Assembly (NCBI GenBank): GCA_038363925.1 | Contig: JAQQWL010000013.1 | Location: 1,922,001-1,986,000 of the forward strand | Direction of reading: 5' to 3' | Source of the DNA: Apiospora phragmitis | Taxonomy: Eukaryota; Ascomycota; Sordariomycetes; Amphisphaeriales; Apiosporaceae | DNA: 64,000 nt | Shown here: piece by piece, positions 23,217 through 35,326 of the stretch | Layout: each line of letters starts with the position of its first letter | Position numbering within the stretch: position 1 is the first letter of the stretch | Translations under genes and position numbers: made by a program | Notes under the pieces: generated by a model | The model's database searches: none | What the model saw: the letters and a program-made list of their open reading frames with translations, nothing else | What the model was told of the DNA's origin: nothing

Positions 23217-24365
23217 TGTAAGCCTTGATGTGTCTTCGTCGTGTGTTGATTTGATCGGTCAACGGGGCGCTCTTGTTGTTCCCTCCTCGAGCTTCTAAAA
23301 TATAGATAGGGCAAAAGAGCTTGTTCGGTTGGGGCGCCCAGAGAAAGCTTAAGCAAAGACGGGAGTTCCTCTTCCTCTGCCATATTTAAATTGCACACAG
23401 CCTACCGGGGGGCCGACCCTAGCAAACTTGCCCTTTCTATCAAGTAGGTAGCAAACCTGCAGCCAACAGCACTGCGGGGTGGCTTGAACTAGTCAGAGTC
23501 AGGTAGGTGTTACACAGATAATGGTAGGGCGGTAAAGGTGAGCACAGCGAAGAAAGATGCAAGGTATCTCCCGACTTTCCGGTTTGCTGGGCCACTAATA
23601 AGGGCAACACGTTAAGGGACCAGGTCGCACCGTTGCAGTAGGGAGGATCTTGGGGTGGGAAATTGCGGGGGGGGCAGGGGGGTTTAGCTCTTTCCCTACA
23701 TATGTATGGTCAAGGGGCTGGCTAACCATGTACGACTAGACTGCTAGTGTCGATAAAGTCTGGGGTAATAAGAGGGCTAACGGGCCTTGATCAATACCCG
23801 AAAGCTTGATCATGACGACGACGCCAGTAGTCTGGAGGAGACAATCATCATAGATGCAAACATTTGGAGCTTGGGATGGAAATATATTGTCTGGGAGTGG
23901 CGGATAACCACCACTACTCCGCCGTTAGCAGTGAGCCGAGGACTTGTTCTCTTGGCCCAGAATGGTTCTGTGGTACTGTGGCGTTGTTGATCTTCAGCGT
24001 CTTCTATGAAAGACAGACAACGTGCGAGCGACAGGACATTTCGAGTGACGGTTCTCCTCAATGCGACAAGTATTTGTGACCCCAAAGGGTTGGTCGAAGT
24101 TCGCTTTCAACAGCCCGAAAGCTTAAGCAGCCCTTAAAGCCAAATCTTGTCGCTGGCGTGCAGGTTAGTGGCGGCCATTATTACATAACACAGTCGCTTA
24201 CACTCATCCCGAGTGCATATGTGTAAACTTGCATATTTATTGGAACTTAATTGTGAGACATCATTTTCCTCCTGCGTGCAAATATCGAGTTGCACCTCGT
24301 GTTGAAACCTCGGAACAGCGTATTAAGTTCCTAGCGGCCCGGGCCTGGGCCGTTCGACGAAAAAG
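23217..24365. promoter_or_regulatory. Region between ACS transporter start and regulator stop
   Basis: About 1.15 kb that should contain the transporter promoter. G runs occur at 23660-23690. No convincing open frame. A CGG-type half-site pair for the neighbouring regulator would be expected, but I cannot identify one with confidence. Confidence 0.4.
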
Positions 24366-27289
24366 CTAGGCGAAAGTCTTCCAGTCCATCCAATCCAGAT
24401 CCGAGTTATGAAACTGAAAGTCATCCCAGAGAGTCTCCATCCCCACATCCGTGTTGATGATCACTTCGTCCAGCTCGTTATTCGACATGGTTGAGAACAT
24501 GAGATAGTCCGGAGGCATGTTAGAACCGCCAGCACTCGCCGCTGCCGCCGTCATATCCATGATGGGCCCAGCCACCGCAGTGTTGTTGTTATTGTTATGG
24601 CCTGCTGTCGGAACACCCATGTCGGGCTTCATATCCGCCGGCAATACATCCGACTCCCTCGCCGCCATATTCGAGGATGTGGCTGCTTCGGGATGCCGGG
24701 AGTGGTTCCCCGACGCCCGCGCCACGAGCTTCAGGATATGCTGGAGCTGGCGCGCGAAGAGACACGACAGCCCCTTGCGCTGCACGGGCGTCGACCCGAT
24801 GCGCTCGAGGGTCTCCGTGGTCTCGGCGATCAGCGTGCGGATGCTCGGGGCCAGGGTCGAATCGCGACCGGCGTCGGCCGTAGTGCTTATGTGCAGCGCG
24901 AAGCACGCCGCGAACGAAATCATGATGGCCGTGTTGTTGGGCATTGTCTTGAGCTGGCCCTCGCCCTGCACCGCCACGCGCAGCACGTTCAGAGCCGCTG
25001 ATAGGCCGGCCGCCCGGAAGAACTGGCGGGCAGCGGCGGGCGCCGTGCCGTGATTGATGACACTGCTGTACATGGAGAGTCGCGTGTGCGATGCCAGAAT
25101 CTCCACGTAAGGTGGTAAAGCCAGTTCTGTGCGCAATGATAACTGTCAGCGAGATACCGTCTGTGACCGCTTGTGTTCGCTCACGCGCCTACCTTTATTG
25201 ATATACTTACGTTCTCTATCGCCAATTTGGAATGGCCAGGTTTGATACCATCTGTCGAAGAAAAGAGTAATTTCATTTTTCAATCTGGCAGCGAATCAGT
25301 TGTGCTGATCACAGTGATCCTTTGATTGTTTTCCCTGCTTACCTGTCTACGACAACGGAATCAAAGCTCGTTTCATCGCTGCCGTCATGAGCGTCGCATA
25401 TACTGCGCACACGAGAGATTAAGTTGGCCTGGGTGCCTGGAAGTCAGTACGAGGTATGGCAAGTAGAAGATACCAAGGACCGCTCTTGCCCATCCCGAGG
25501 GTTTGGTTTGCCTACCAGATCTCGTCGCAAAACCGTGACAGACACTATTGACCCATCCCATCGGTCGGCGAGTTCGGAGAGGTGCCACTGGTCGCAACTC
25601 ATAATGAGAGGCGACATGGGAAGAATCGGATCCCTTCCTCGAGCAAGACAGATTCTGTATACTGCAGTTAGCCAGTTGAACGCATGGGTGACACATGCGG
25701 TGTAAAATACCCTCGCTCGAGAACGTATAGAGATAGCCATGTGCGCTCTCGCCTTCTAAGTAGTCTTCTTCCCGTCAATGAATCCGGGTCGACATCGGAA
25801 AATCCATCGATCGTGAGTGCCCTTCTGGCCGATATGCAGTCTGAGGAAGCAATAGGATCTAGTATTCGAATGTCGGGTGTCTCTGTTAGGATAACCTTAT
25901 TCAGCGAAAGATCAAGGGCTACGGTCAGAGCCATGGAAATATACGTGGACGTCTCGTCGTCTGCCCAATGCTCGCCGGCCGAGATCCAGGGGATGTTGAC
26001 CATGAATGCCAAGATAATCTCCACGGACTTGTACCGATTGGCCATGATCAGCCCGGCCAGTTTCTGGCGGTGATTGGACAGTCGCTTGTATAATGCTTCC
26101 AATGACGGGGAGAAGAGGGCCGAGGCAGCTGCTATGGACGTGAACAAGAAGGCTGAACGGCTTCGAACGAAGCCGACAGTATGTGTGATGGGGTCGATTC
26201 CCCATCTCGTATGCGCCAGCCTTTCATAGAAACTGCAACATGTTAGCACCTCGGCTATGGCAACGGCACATTGATAGCATACTATGCGAAGAGTGCCTCG
26301 GCCTCTGTCAGGGTCAAGAGGCCAAGGTCGATAGGATCCAGGTCATCGCCAACATCCAGTCGCGCCTGAAAGCGACCGAAGAACTTTTGTAGATCATTGT
26401 TGCTCGAAGCGGCGCGGTTGACATTGGTCCCAGGAGGAAACCGACTTGCGCCCGAACCTTGAGGTTGAGTGCTGATGGATGAGAGTAGCTCTGACGTTCT
26501 TGCGAGGAGCTGCAATGGGTTCTCGGCATCGTCGAGGTTGAGCTGGTCGTCCTCGACCTTGCGAGAGGAGCCTTGATCGGTATGCGACCTAGGGGTCTCC
26601 AGAGAAGACGAGCTACTTTGATGGGGGAGACGGACCATGGTCTTGCTCAGTACTAGCAGGCTGCTGTTGCTGACTATTGGCATGGGGTGGCCTGCTGTGA
26701 GCACGGTTCCCGAGAAGCTCACGACTTCGGTCTAGTAAATAGCGCAGCTCTGTCCCCTGTTCAGCATTCTGGATCTGATCCGAGGCGGAGCTTGACCTCC
26801 GTAAGGCTTGCTCGATCTGATAGACAGCCTTCTCGAGGCCGGAATGCTTACTGGGCAAGAGCAGTAGTCTCGGTCAGCACATCAGAAAGAAAGGCAGACA
26901 AGGAGCAGCAGAGGTAGCATCATAGATCAATCACAAGTAAAGGCGTGTATTGTATAGTAAGGCATGTAGATGTCGGACAGACAGACGGGGGACGATCGGG
27001 GGGCTCCACCCAAAAAGCAAATTGACAAGCGGAGGAGGGTATAGAATAGGCAAAGTAAGGTTTAAAAAAAAAGAAAGACTGGAGGAACATACTTCTTGAC
27101 GCCCTTATGCCTCCCTACATGGTAGGCGGGAGCAGCGCAGTCAATCCTCCGCTGGCGACATCTGGTGCAAGTCGCGTTGCCACCGTGTCGGACGCACTTC
27201 AGCTTGGAACGTTTGCAATTGAAGCAGGCGGCTAGGCGTTCGTCGGCCTGGCCATCGGAGCCGGAGGTGGAAGGCGCAATCTCTGTCAT
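24366..27289 (-). CDS. Zn(II)2Cys6 transcription factor
   Basis: Nuclear DNA-binding regulator. Seven exons: 27289-27093, 26850-26283, 26232-25711, 25654-25516, 25428-25343, 25284-25211 and 25126-24366. The N-terminal binuclear zinc cluster is C22-x2-C25-x6-C32-x8-C41-x2-C44-x6-C51, followed by a basic HVGRHKGVKN linker split by intron 1. A short helical segment (LEKAVYQIEQAL) may be a dimerising coiled coil. The middle homology region has the usual YERLAHTRWG...SYVLERGICLARGR-like pattern (here LYVLERG plus ICLARGRD across an intron). The C terminus is acidic and rich in M, N and W, a plausible activation domain. One frame break, an extra base in the G run at 26623-26627 within exon 2, is needed to join the halves. 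About 781 residues. It sits upstream of, and co-oriented with, an ACS transporter. The target pathway is unknown. Confidence 0.9.
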
Positions 27290-29596
27290 GACGCCAATCC
27301 CAGCCTACCTGGCGAAGCCATAGGGAGCGGCAGGTGGGGGATTGGGGGACTTGTTGGCGCGGCTTGTGCCGGATCTTCAATTCGACTTCCTTACGCTCTT
27401 TCCTATTCAATCAGTCGTGGAGAAAGAGAGATGTAGTAGGTATATTCCCCGGGGATCCAGTCTTGCTTGGTTTTTTCCCTCTTAGTATACTGGCAAGTGC
27501 ACGCTTAGCATTATTTGCACTTCAGCTTTCAACAGACGGGGTGGATTGATTGCCTGTTAGATGGCCTTCCTGCTTAGTCTGCTGCTACCTCATTAGACCG
27601 TTGCCACTAAGGTGGTCCCATCCTCCCCCTCCCCATCCACTTTCTGATTTCAGATTTTCCCCGCACGCAACGCTCCTGTCCCTGTCCCTCTCACTCTCTC
27701 CCTCCGCATTCTGCTGTGACTCTCCCCCAACAATCCCCACGATTTGCCCCCCTTTTCGCCTCTTGTCGTCCCTTGTCGCTCCCCATGGTCGACTGTAGTC
27801 TGGTGCTGTGGCCTGATTTTTTGGGTCTCATGGTCGCCAGCAAGCGTCAACGTCAGCGGAAACTCCATACAGAAACAGAGAAGATGGCCCATCACGTGAT
27901 ATGCCAAAGTGAGGTTACATTGTACTACACGCCACATTAACGACTTTACATTCAGCCAGAACCCGCAATCCGGGCTCCAAATGCATAACGGAGCGTCTTC
28001 GTTCCTGGTCAGATGCCGTCCAGCTCGGTAGCGAGCGGCAGAGCAATATAACACGGGATTGTATAGACGACTTGCCCGAAACACGACCTTTCGTCCCCGC
28101 GTTTGAGCAAACACCCGCAGGTCATGGATAGCCTGCCATCTCTCTGATGCGATGCGAATCGTCTTCTACGCTGGACGGAACTATCCAGTCATCCAGGATA
28201 GGATAGTATGAGGACTCTGCTCCTTGTCGCCTGGAAAACCTGATTGAAAATTCTCAGCACCGAACTCGCAGAATGGTTCGCGATGAGTGGGTTTGCAAAT
28301 CATCCCCATGGGGGAGCTGAGACATCCGGCCCTACTCCCTTGGAGAAATCCCAACTGCTGGAGGCAAGGATGGCATAGTCGATAGCCGAGTCCCCCACGT
28401 TCTTATTTTTTTTTTTCACCTCTCAACCTATTCTAGTGCTAGATTTCAATCTTACTATTGGATTGGAGCCGCACTTGATCTCGGCATCGCACCATTTCGA
28501 GACTGATGGCCTATTCCAGTTGGCTGGCGTGCCTCCTTAGTCTCTTGCCCAATTGGACAACCTGGTGGCTAACAGTTACCCGACTCGGCCAGATTGTGGG
28601 GAGCGTTTGGGAATTGCCCCCGATACCAAGGGCTGGGCGAAACTATAATAGTCGGCCGCCGTCCTCATGGCCCAGACCAACCAGGCCAACGGACGTTCCA
28701 GAGGCCTGGGTCGGGGGGAAGAATATTTATCATACTAGCTTTTCTAGTAATCGATAGCGCCTGCCGCGGAACGCTAGAGTAAGGTCCCAGCAGTTCGGTC
28801 CAGCTAGTACAGTAATTTCATCATCCTCACACGCTTGGTCTCCTGGTCGCATTCTATAGGTCACGAGTCGTCGCCTTCGAGAATTTTTCCATCGTGATTC
28901 TAGGGGGTTCCCCGTTCCAGCATAGCCCATCGGCAGCTCTTCTTTCTCGGGGCGGCCCAGCACTGCGCATACCCAACTCCTAGCCGCGACACTTGTCCCC
29001 CGTGATCCAACTAGCACATCCGAATATGTCGAACGCCTAAGCATGAAATGGCACGCTTGAAACCATCATGGACTAGACAGCCTGCGTAGACTCGGTGTCT
29101 TCTCGGTGAGTTGCCTCCTACTGGCCTCGCCAAGCACCTGCCCAGAACCCCATGCCAAGCTTTGTTCCCGCACCATCGTGACGACAAGCCAGCTGAGCTA
29201 ATACCAGTGTATCTAGTGGGATCTTGAAGCCATCTGGGATGGGGGCGACCTCCAGGAAATGCCTTGACTGTGGAGAACAAGGGAGCCTAGCTTTGGCTCA
29301 CCTCCCTTCTCCGCGATGGGGTCTGGGGTTGGTCCAGACTCTGTGCGTTGAAAAACGCGATACCCCAAGTTCTTCATGGGTTGGGACATGAAAACCACCA
29401 CTAGCCATCTCGGGGGGTCGCTCTGCGAAGGGGCATGAGACGACCATATAAGGCGCCATGAATCCTCATCAAGTTCATCTCTCATCATCATCACACATCA
29501 TCCAGCCATTCTCAGCCACCCGGTGTCTGAAGCCATTCATATATCAGAAAGGCCGACATCTAGGAACACATACCTTCAACTATCTCTTCATCCACA
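27290..29596. promoter_or_regulatory. Divergent upstream region of regulator and FucP-type transporter
   Basis: About 2.3 kb between two divergent start codons. Pyrimidine-rich around 27600-27790 and an 11-T run at 28406-28416. A TATA box for the right-hand gene is listed separately. No gene is supported in it. Confidence 0.5.
29447..29453 (+). promoter_or_regulatory. TATA box of the FucP-type transporter
   Basis: TATAAGG lies 144 bases upstream of the ATG at 29597 and is followed by a CATCAT/TCTC-rich stretch typical of fungal transcription starts. G-rich sequence (CGGGGGG at 29411-29417) just upstream could be a carbon-repressor-like site, but this is only suggestive. Confidence 0.5.
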
Positions 29597-31067
29597 ATGG
29601 CTGGAGGTCTCACCACCGCGACCGCCCAGGTTGCAGGCGGGTACCTAAGGGGCAAGGCTCTGATCTACCCGCTGTCGCTTGTTATCTCGCTCTTCTTCCT
29701 ATGGGGTTTCAGTTATGGTCTTCTTGATGTAAGTCACATTTTTACCCACATTCGGCAGTGAAACAATGACTAATAACCACGTATTCAGGTCTTGAACAAG
29801 CATTTCCAAACGGTACTGGGTATCACAAAGCTCGAGTCGACTGGGCTGCAGGTGGTCTACTTTGGCGGTGGTTACCTTCTGTTCTCTCCGGTCGCTGCTG
29901 AGGTCCTGAAGCGATGGGGCTACAAGACGACCATCCTGATGGGCCTTACCCTCTACTCCCTCGGTGCCATCATGTTCTGGCCCACCGCGCACTTCTCCAA
30001 CCCCGCCAACCCTTCTGCTGCCTTCGGTGGCTTCGTCGCCTGCACCTTCGTCATCGCCTGCGGTCTCGCCACCCTCGAGACGTTGGCCAACTCGTACGCC
30101 GTCGTCATCGGTAACCCGGCCAGTGCCAGCGCCCGCTTGCAGTTCTGCCAGTCCTGGAACGGTGTGGCTTCGTTCATCGGCCCGCTCATCGCCTCCAAGT
30201 TCTTCTTCTCGGGCGAGAACGCCAACAGCCTGACCAACGTCCAGTTCGTCTACCTCGCCGTCGCCTGCGCCGGCGCCGCTATCGGCGTCCTGTTCTTCTT
30301 CGCCAAGCTGCCCGAGGTCAGCAAGGAGGCCCTCGCCGGCCAGACCACGGCCGACAACCCGGCCATCGACCAGTTCGGCGCCGAGGTCGGCGCCGGCCCG
30401 CTGTACAAGCAGTACAACATGATCTTCGCCTTCATCGCCCAGTTCTGCTACGTCGGCGCCCAGGTCACCATCGCCTCCTTCTTCATCAACTACGCGTCCG
30501 AGTCGGGCGGCTTCACCGACGCCGAGGGCTCCAACATGCTGTCCTACGCCCTCATCACCTTCACCGTCGGCCGCTTTGCCGCCACGGCGCTGGCCACCGT
30601 CTTCCAGGCCGACTTCATGCTCATGGTCTACGCCTGCGTCGCCATCGCCATCAACGCTTACGTCGCGAGCGCGCACGGCCCCGGCGGCGTCGGCGCCCTG
30701 ATCGCCATCTTCTTCTTCGAGGCCCCCATGTACCCCACCATCTTCACCCTCGGCACCGCCAACCTCGGCCGCCACACCGCCCGCGCCGCGGGTATCCTCG
30801 TCATGGGTGTTTCGGGTGGTGCCGTCTTCACCCCGATCCAGGGCGCCATCGCCGACAAGTGCGGCACCCGCATCTCCTACTTCGTGCCCCTCTTCGGCTT
30901 CCTCTACGTCCTCGGCTACGTCACCATCCACTGGCTCCGCCACGGCCGCCATATCATGCGCGTCAAGGGAGGTCGTCAACACCCAACCCACTGGTGTTGC
31001 TGCTGCTGACCACACTTCGGAGGATGAGAAGAAGGCTGAGGCTGTCGCCATCGAGCGTCGGCTGTAA
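29597..31067 (+). CDS. MFS sugar transporter, fucose:H+ symporter (FucP) type
   Basis: Twelve-helix plasma-membrane permease, probably for a hexose or deoxyhexose with proton symport. Exons 29597-29728 and 29789-31067 (intron GTAAGT...TTCAG) encode about 469 residues. The protein starts MAGGLTTATAQ, then helix 1 has FFLWGFSYGLLD and helix 2 VVYFGGGYLLFSPVAA. The GLATLETLANSYAVVIGNP block and FCQSWNGVASFIGPLIA are hallmark segments of the FucP/glucose-galactose family. Close to the C terminus an extra G in the GGG at 30967-30969 shifts the frame. Without it the tail becomes hydrophilic and acidic and ends at 31067; as written the frame stops at 31009 after a run of cysteines. Strong C-ending codon use suggests high expression. 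Substrate cannot be assigned from sequence alone. Confidence 0.9.
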
Positions 31068-32253
31068 AAGCTGAACAGAATTTAACCTACCATTCTTATT
31101 TCTAAAAAATCATAATGATGAGATTCTAGACGAGTAGATTACATACAAAGTACACCTACCTTTCTACCGGATGGTACATTCAGAGAGAGGAGTCGAGAGA
31201 CTTGAAATACCCTAATGAGAAAGACTACCTTCCTCTTTAGATACCAAATACAAATAAATTTCAAACCCAACTTCACATGTTTCCTATGCTGTCGCCCGCG
31301 CGTGTTTACACTGACATGTTGGCTACCACCTGTGATTCGTGGGTTTTTAAGAAGGTCACAGGGACACAAGCATGGGTTGAGGAACCCATTCCAGAACCCA
31401 TTCAGACACACGCTACAAGGTCAGAAGCAGGCCTTCATCCCCACAACCACCGACGATCCTTATCAAAATGCAACTGCCGAGGTGTGTGGGGAAGCGGGGT
31501 GGCATGCCTTGGCACACGACTCTCCCCGTGTTCTGTGATACTGCAGTGTCTCAACGATGCGACGCTTAACCTACGACCTTTTGCTGCCACATACCTTTTC
31601 GGACCAAGGCTTTTATATCCCTTCCTACAGATGCCATACATGCACATACCGTCAGCCGCATCCCTCGTCTCTTCGTTTCGCACGTAAGCACCGGAGAATC
31701 GCCGGGTGCGCGCACGGCCCTCGTGCGACTGGGAACGGCAGGTGCCATCATTGCTTGGCACAGGAGCTTACTCCGGCGTCACGACCAGAAACAGGAAACT
31801 AGGTCCGGCTGACGAGGCTCGGAGTGGATTTGTTCGGCAGTACTGGCGGCATAACTATTATGCTCTCTCTCCCCATTACCACCAAGTTCAATCCTGAAGC
31901 CCCCGCCTTTTTTCATGCTTGACAGAATCTGGGGTATTAATCCGGGGTTCTATTACGACTAGGACAGTTGCGGTGACCATGTCGTCGGGCTCGGTGGATA
32001 TGGGTCATGTTGTGTGGTGCAGTACCCTGTCACCTGCCTGCTCGTGTTCGTTGGAAAAGGAGACGGGGGAGTCGGAGGAGGAGGAGAAGGAGGAGACATG
32101 GCCGAACTACCTACCTACCTTCTTACGTGTATATAAGATGGGGAGAACCTCGTGCTCTGGCAAACAATGCAGCTACTTATCCGTCCAAGACACGGACATC
32201 CAGCCTCTTCCCATTTCAAAGCAGTGATTTGACCCTTAGCCAATACCTTCACC
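31068..32253. other. Intergenic, no gene seen
   Basis: 3' flank of the sugar transporter and upstream region of the esterase gene. Short frames near 31215-31800 occupy both strands without motifs. The last 130 bases hold the esterase core promoter. Confidence 0.5.
32130..32137 (+). promoter_or_regulatory. TATA box of the secreted esterase
   Basis: TATATAAG lies 117 bases before the esterase ATG, the usual distance for strongly inducible fungal secretory genes. Confidence 0.55.
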
Positions 32254-33118
32254 ATGTTAGTCCAAACCCTCTTCGCCGCCACCGCCCTCGCGCAAGCCGC
32301 CACCGCCGTCCCCATCGAGCCGCGCCAAACCGCCTGCCAATCCGTCCACGTCTTCATCGCGCGCGGTTCCACGGAGCCCTACCCAGGCCGCCAAGGCGCG
32401 CTCGCCGACGCCATCTGCTCTGGCGTCTCGGGCGGCTGCGGCTACGAGGACATCCAGTACCCGGCCACGTTCGAGGACTACTGCGCCTCGGCGGGCGCAG
32501 GCGTCCAGAACGGAAAGGCCCAGATCACGGCGTACGCGCAGCGCTGCCCTGACGCCAAGCTCGTGCTTACGGGCTACTCGCAGGGCGGGCACGTCGTGGG
32601 CGATATCCTGGGGGGTGGGGGTGGAAACTTTCAGGGGTGCACGCAGGGGACTACGAGCGCGCTGTCGCCGACGACGTCGCCGGGGAACCAGAGTAAGTTA
32701 TTTTTTCTCTCGTGAACGACTGCCCAAGCGAATGCGCACACAGAAGCTGACTGATGTCTTTCTAGTCGTCGCGGCGCTCTTCTTCGGCGATGTGCGCCAC
32801 ACGCCCAACCAGTCCTACAACACTGGCACTGCCCCTTCATCAGCAAAAGGAGTAAGTCAAGCCCTCTCTTTCTCATCAACTTTTTCTGCTCTTTCATTCA
32901 GCCGGTAAACCGGAAACTTACTTTGAAACAAAAAAAAATAGATTTGGCCCAGAACTGGATCCGGTCTCTCCGCCCTCAACGCGTTCTCCAGCAAGCTGCG
33001 ATCTTGGTGCGACGCCGGCGACCCGGCCTGCGCCAGTGGCAACGACGGGCAGGTCCACACCGGCTACTTCCAGAAGTATGTCCCGGAAGCCGCTGCCTGG
33101 GCCAAGACCAAGCTTTGA
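32254..33118 (+). CDS. Secreted cutinase / acetylxylan esterase family (CE5) enzyme
   Basis: Extracellular serine esterase that removes acetyl groups from xylan or cleaves cutin-type esters. Exons 32254-32692, 32766-32851 and 32942-33118 give 233 residues in an unbroken frame. The signal peptide is about residues 1-18, followed by a short propeptide with a PRQ stretch. The catalytic triad is visible: Ser109 in GYSQGG, Asp202 in the C-x3-D-x2-C motif, and His214 in QVHTGY. ARGSTEP supplies the oxyanion-hole region. Cysteines are placed for several disulfides. The GGGG loop after the Ser block and the ARGS start fit acetylxylan esterases slightly better than plant-cuticle cutinases; I cannot decide between them. 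The second acceptor could also be upstream (TTCAG), but the chosen one gives IWPRTGSGLSALN, which fits the family. Confidence 0.92.
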
Positions 33119-33834
33119 AAGGTTGCCCGCCCAATGGAAGTTATTTTTAGGGGTTTCAGTCCAGATGAAAGATGGCAATTGCATGATGCTACTTCGTAGC
33201 TGATAATTTTGGTGTGCGGGGGTTTTACAAGCATCGCATATATCGCATATATTCTTTCTTCTTCACCTTATCCCCCTTCCTTCGTTTTGATTTCGCGCCA
33301 CGTGGTTTCTTTAAGAGGCTTGGATACTTGAAATGATAGCTTCAATGTGGATATGCTTATCTCATACTTGGATTTGGCGCTGACTCAGGGTGTGATGAAT
33401 ATTCTGTATAAAAGCCGAGTTGTACGGGGGTCTTTTCTTGGCGCTGCAACCTGCTCGCGACGCTGTTTCTGGGCGGCAAGCATTCGTGCTTCCATAGATT
33501 TTGTCCGCCCCCAGTTCAGTCAGCCAGTCGTACGACCGCACCCAGACCGGAGGGACTACATTTTTATTAAAAGACTGTTGGTGGATGACACCAGCGGTGT
33601 TAAGGCACTATGCCGCGGGTTTAACTGGATTTAAGCAGGGTCTCCGGGCGACCAATGCCAGGGGCTGACCGCGCCGCAACCAAGGTTCCTTCCTAAATTC
33701 TTGAGCTTTTTAAACAAGTAAGAAGAAATGCCCTACAAAGTTTTTCCTCAAGGCTAGTCGGATATTGACATAAGAAAACAGGACTCGTAAAGGTCTACTC
33801 GGAAGACTCAACAGTAGTACTACTTACTTTGGCC
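33119..33834. other. Intergenic, no gene seen
   Basis: 3' flank of the esterase and promoter of the next gene, both on the plus strand. No recognisable feature. Confidence 0.5.
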
Positions 33835-34672
33835 ATGCATCTCATCCTCACAGGCGCCACAGCCTAGTCGGCTCCGGCGTATTGGACGCCATGATCAAGA
33901 TGCAGGAAGTCACCAAGATCAGCATCCTCAGCCGCCGGCCCGTCGCCATGGCCGAGGCCGCCAACGACCCGCGCATCAACGTCGTCATCAACTCGGACTT
34001 TGAAAAGTACGACCCGGCCGTCCTCGCGCAGCTGAAAGGGGCCCAGGGCTGCGTCTGGGCGTTGGGCATAAGCCAGACTCGGGTTGGGAAAGAGTAAGCC
34101 AGCAAACTCATGACCTTACCTACCTACTCTACGTCGTACTAACGGGCGAGTACGTAAGGGAATATATCAAGATCACCAAGACCTTCGCCGTAGAAGCCGC
34201 CAAAGCCTTCCAAGACCTCCCGCCCTCGGCCGCGGAGCCCTTCCACTTCGTCTACGTGTCCGGCGCCGGCGCGACGACGGACCCGGGCCGCTTCACGTCG
34301 CTCTTCGGCCGGGTCAAGGGCGAGACCGAGCTCGCGCTGGCGGCGCTGATGCGCAAGCCGTGTGACCGGTTGCGCGCCATGTCGGTGCGGCCCGCGGGCG
34401 TGGACGGCGGCGCGCACGCGGCCATCCGGCCCTACCTGCCGACGCCGCCGCTGGCGCTGCGCTTGATGGTGCCCGTGCTGATGCCCGCGATCCGGAGCCT
34501 GGCGCCCGGGTTCCACAGTCCGACGGAGCCGCTGGGGCGCTTCCTGGTCGAGCTGGCTATGGGGCGGCACGCTGAGCAGCTGCGCGTCGAGGGGAACGGG
34601 GTGCAGAGGGTGGGGGAGTTTCCTATCTTGGAGAACTCGGTCTTCCGGCGGTGGGCCAAGCTGGATTCATGA
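33835..34672 (+). CDS. HTATIP2-like NAD(P)-binding (atypical SDR) protein
   Basis: A small Rossmann-fold protein of about 257 residues, probably a cytosolic oxidoreductase or NAD(P)H sensor. The N terminus MHLILTGATG is the dinucleotide-binding GxxGxxG loop. It is followed by a strand-turn-strand with ISILSRRP, which puts an Arg pair where NADP-preferring members have one. Later blocks are GCVWALGISQT, the EEYIKIT helix and FVYVSGAGATT. Exons 33835-34093 and 34159-34672 (intron GTAAGC...GTAAG). One base is missing near 33862, inside the glycine loop: the frame stops at TAG two codons later unless a G is added. All downstream blocks are intact, so an assembly error is likely. Substrate unknown. 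Confidence 0.85.
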
Positions 34673-35326
34673 TGGTGTTGTATTTTCCTGTACTGCCCTG
34701 GAGGAGATAAAGTTTACCTATGTAACATTACCAAGACCTAGACCTAGACTTAGAAGTAATACCCCCACGAAATAAAGCCAGGTTGAACTATTTGAGCCTG
34801 TTTTTGGTTTCTCTTTCGGAAGTTTACGGTGGCATACTCAGATGGCGTGACGATGTGTTAATATCGCAAGCACGTTACTCCCACACCACTCGGATTCGCT
34901 TCCGCAGACTCCAAGTTACCGCAATGCATCTGCGTAACTAATATGTAGCCCAATACCGGAAACATCAAAAACCTAATACTCTTCTGGCTGGGAGCGAGCA
35001 ATTGTGCAATGGCTCGCTACCAGATTAGCGGGGATGGGAAACACATGTCGCGAATCGTTGGCGATAAGGCGTGCTCGACACATGAACCAATCAGATCGCC
35101 CGAATTTCCATCGTCACTGGAAGGTCAACACTCCTGTATCTTGGATTTCGTCATCGACTGGGGATCCCCTGTACCGAATAATGGTATGATTAACATGATG
35201 TGCTTGATGCCGTTGCATATGTAAAATGAATAACAGACTCTCTTGCCCATGGCTCAATGCCGCACGTGTGTGTTACCTTCGCGAGTACTAACAAGAGCAG
35301 ACTGCATTGAGTTAACATTAAGAAAA
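34673..35326. other. Intergenic, no gene seen
   Basis: Between two co-directional genes; presumably the promoter of the second ACS transporter. Nothing specific recognised. Confidence 0.5.

Noticed and set aside
29699..31051. A 450-codon open frame on the minus strand rich in G, A, E and D
   Set aside because: It is exactly antisense to the FucP-type transporter and is explained by that gene's strong GC preference at third positions; no domain is present.
33838..33860. Possible intron acceptor (CTCACAG) at the start of the HTATIP2-like gene
   Set aside because: The codons MHLILTGAT before and over this site are the expected N terminus of the family, so a one-base loss explains the stop better than an intron.
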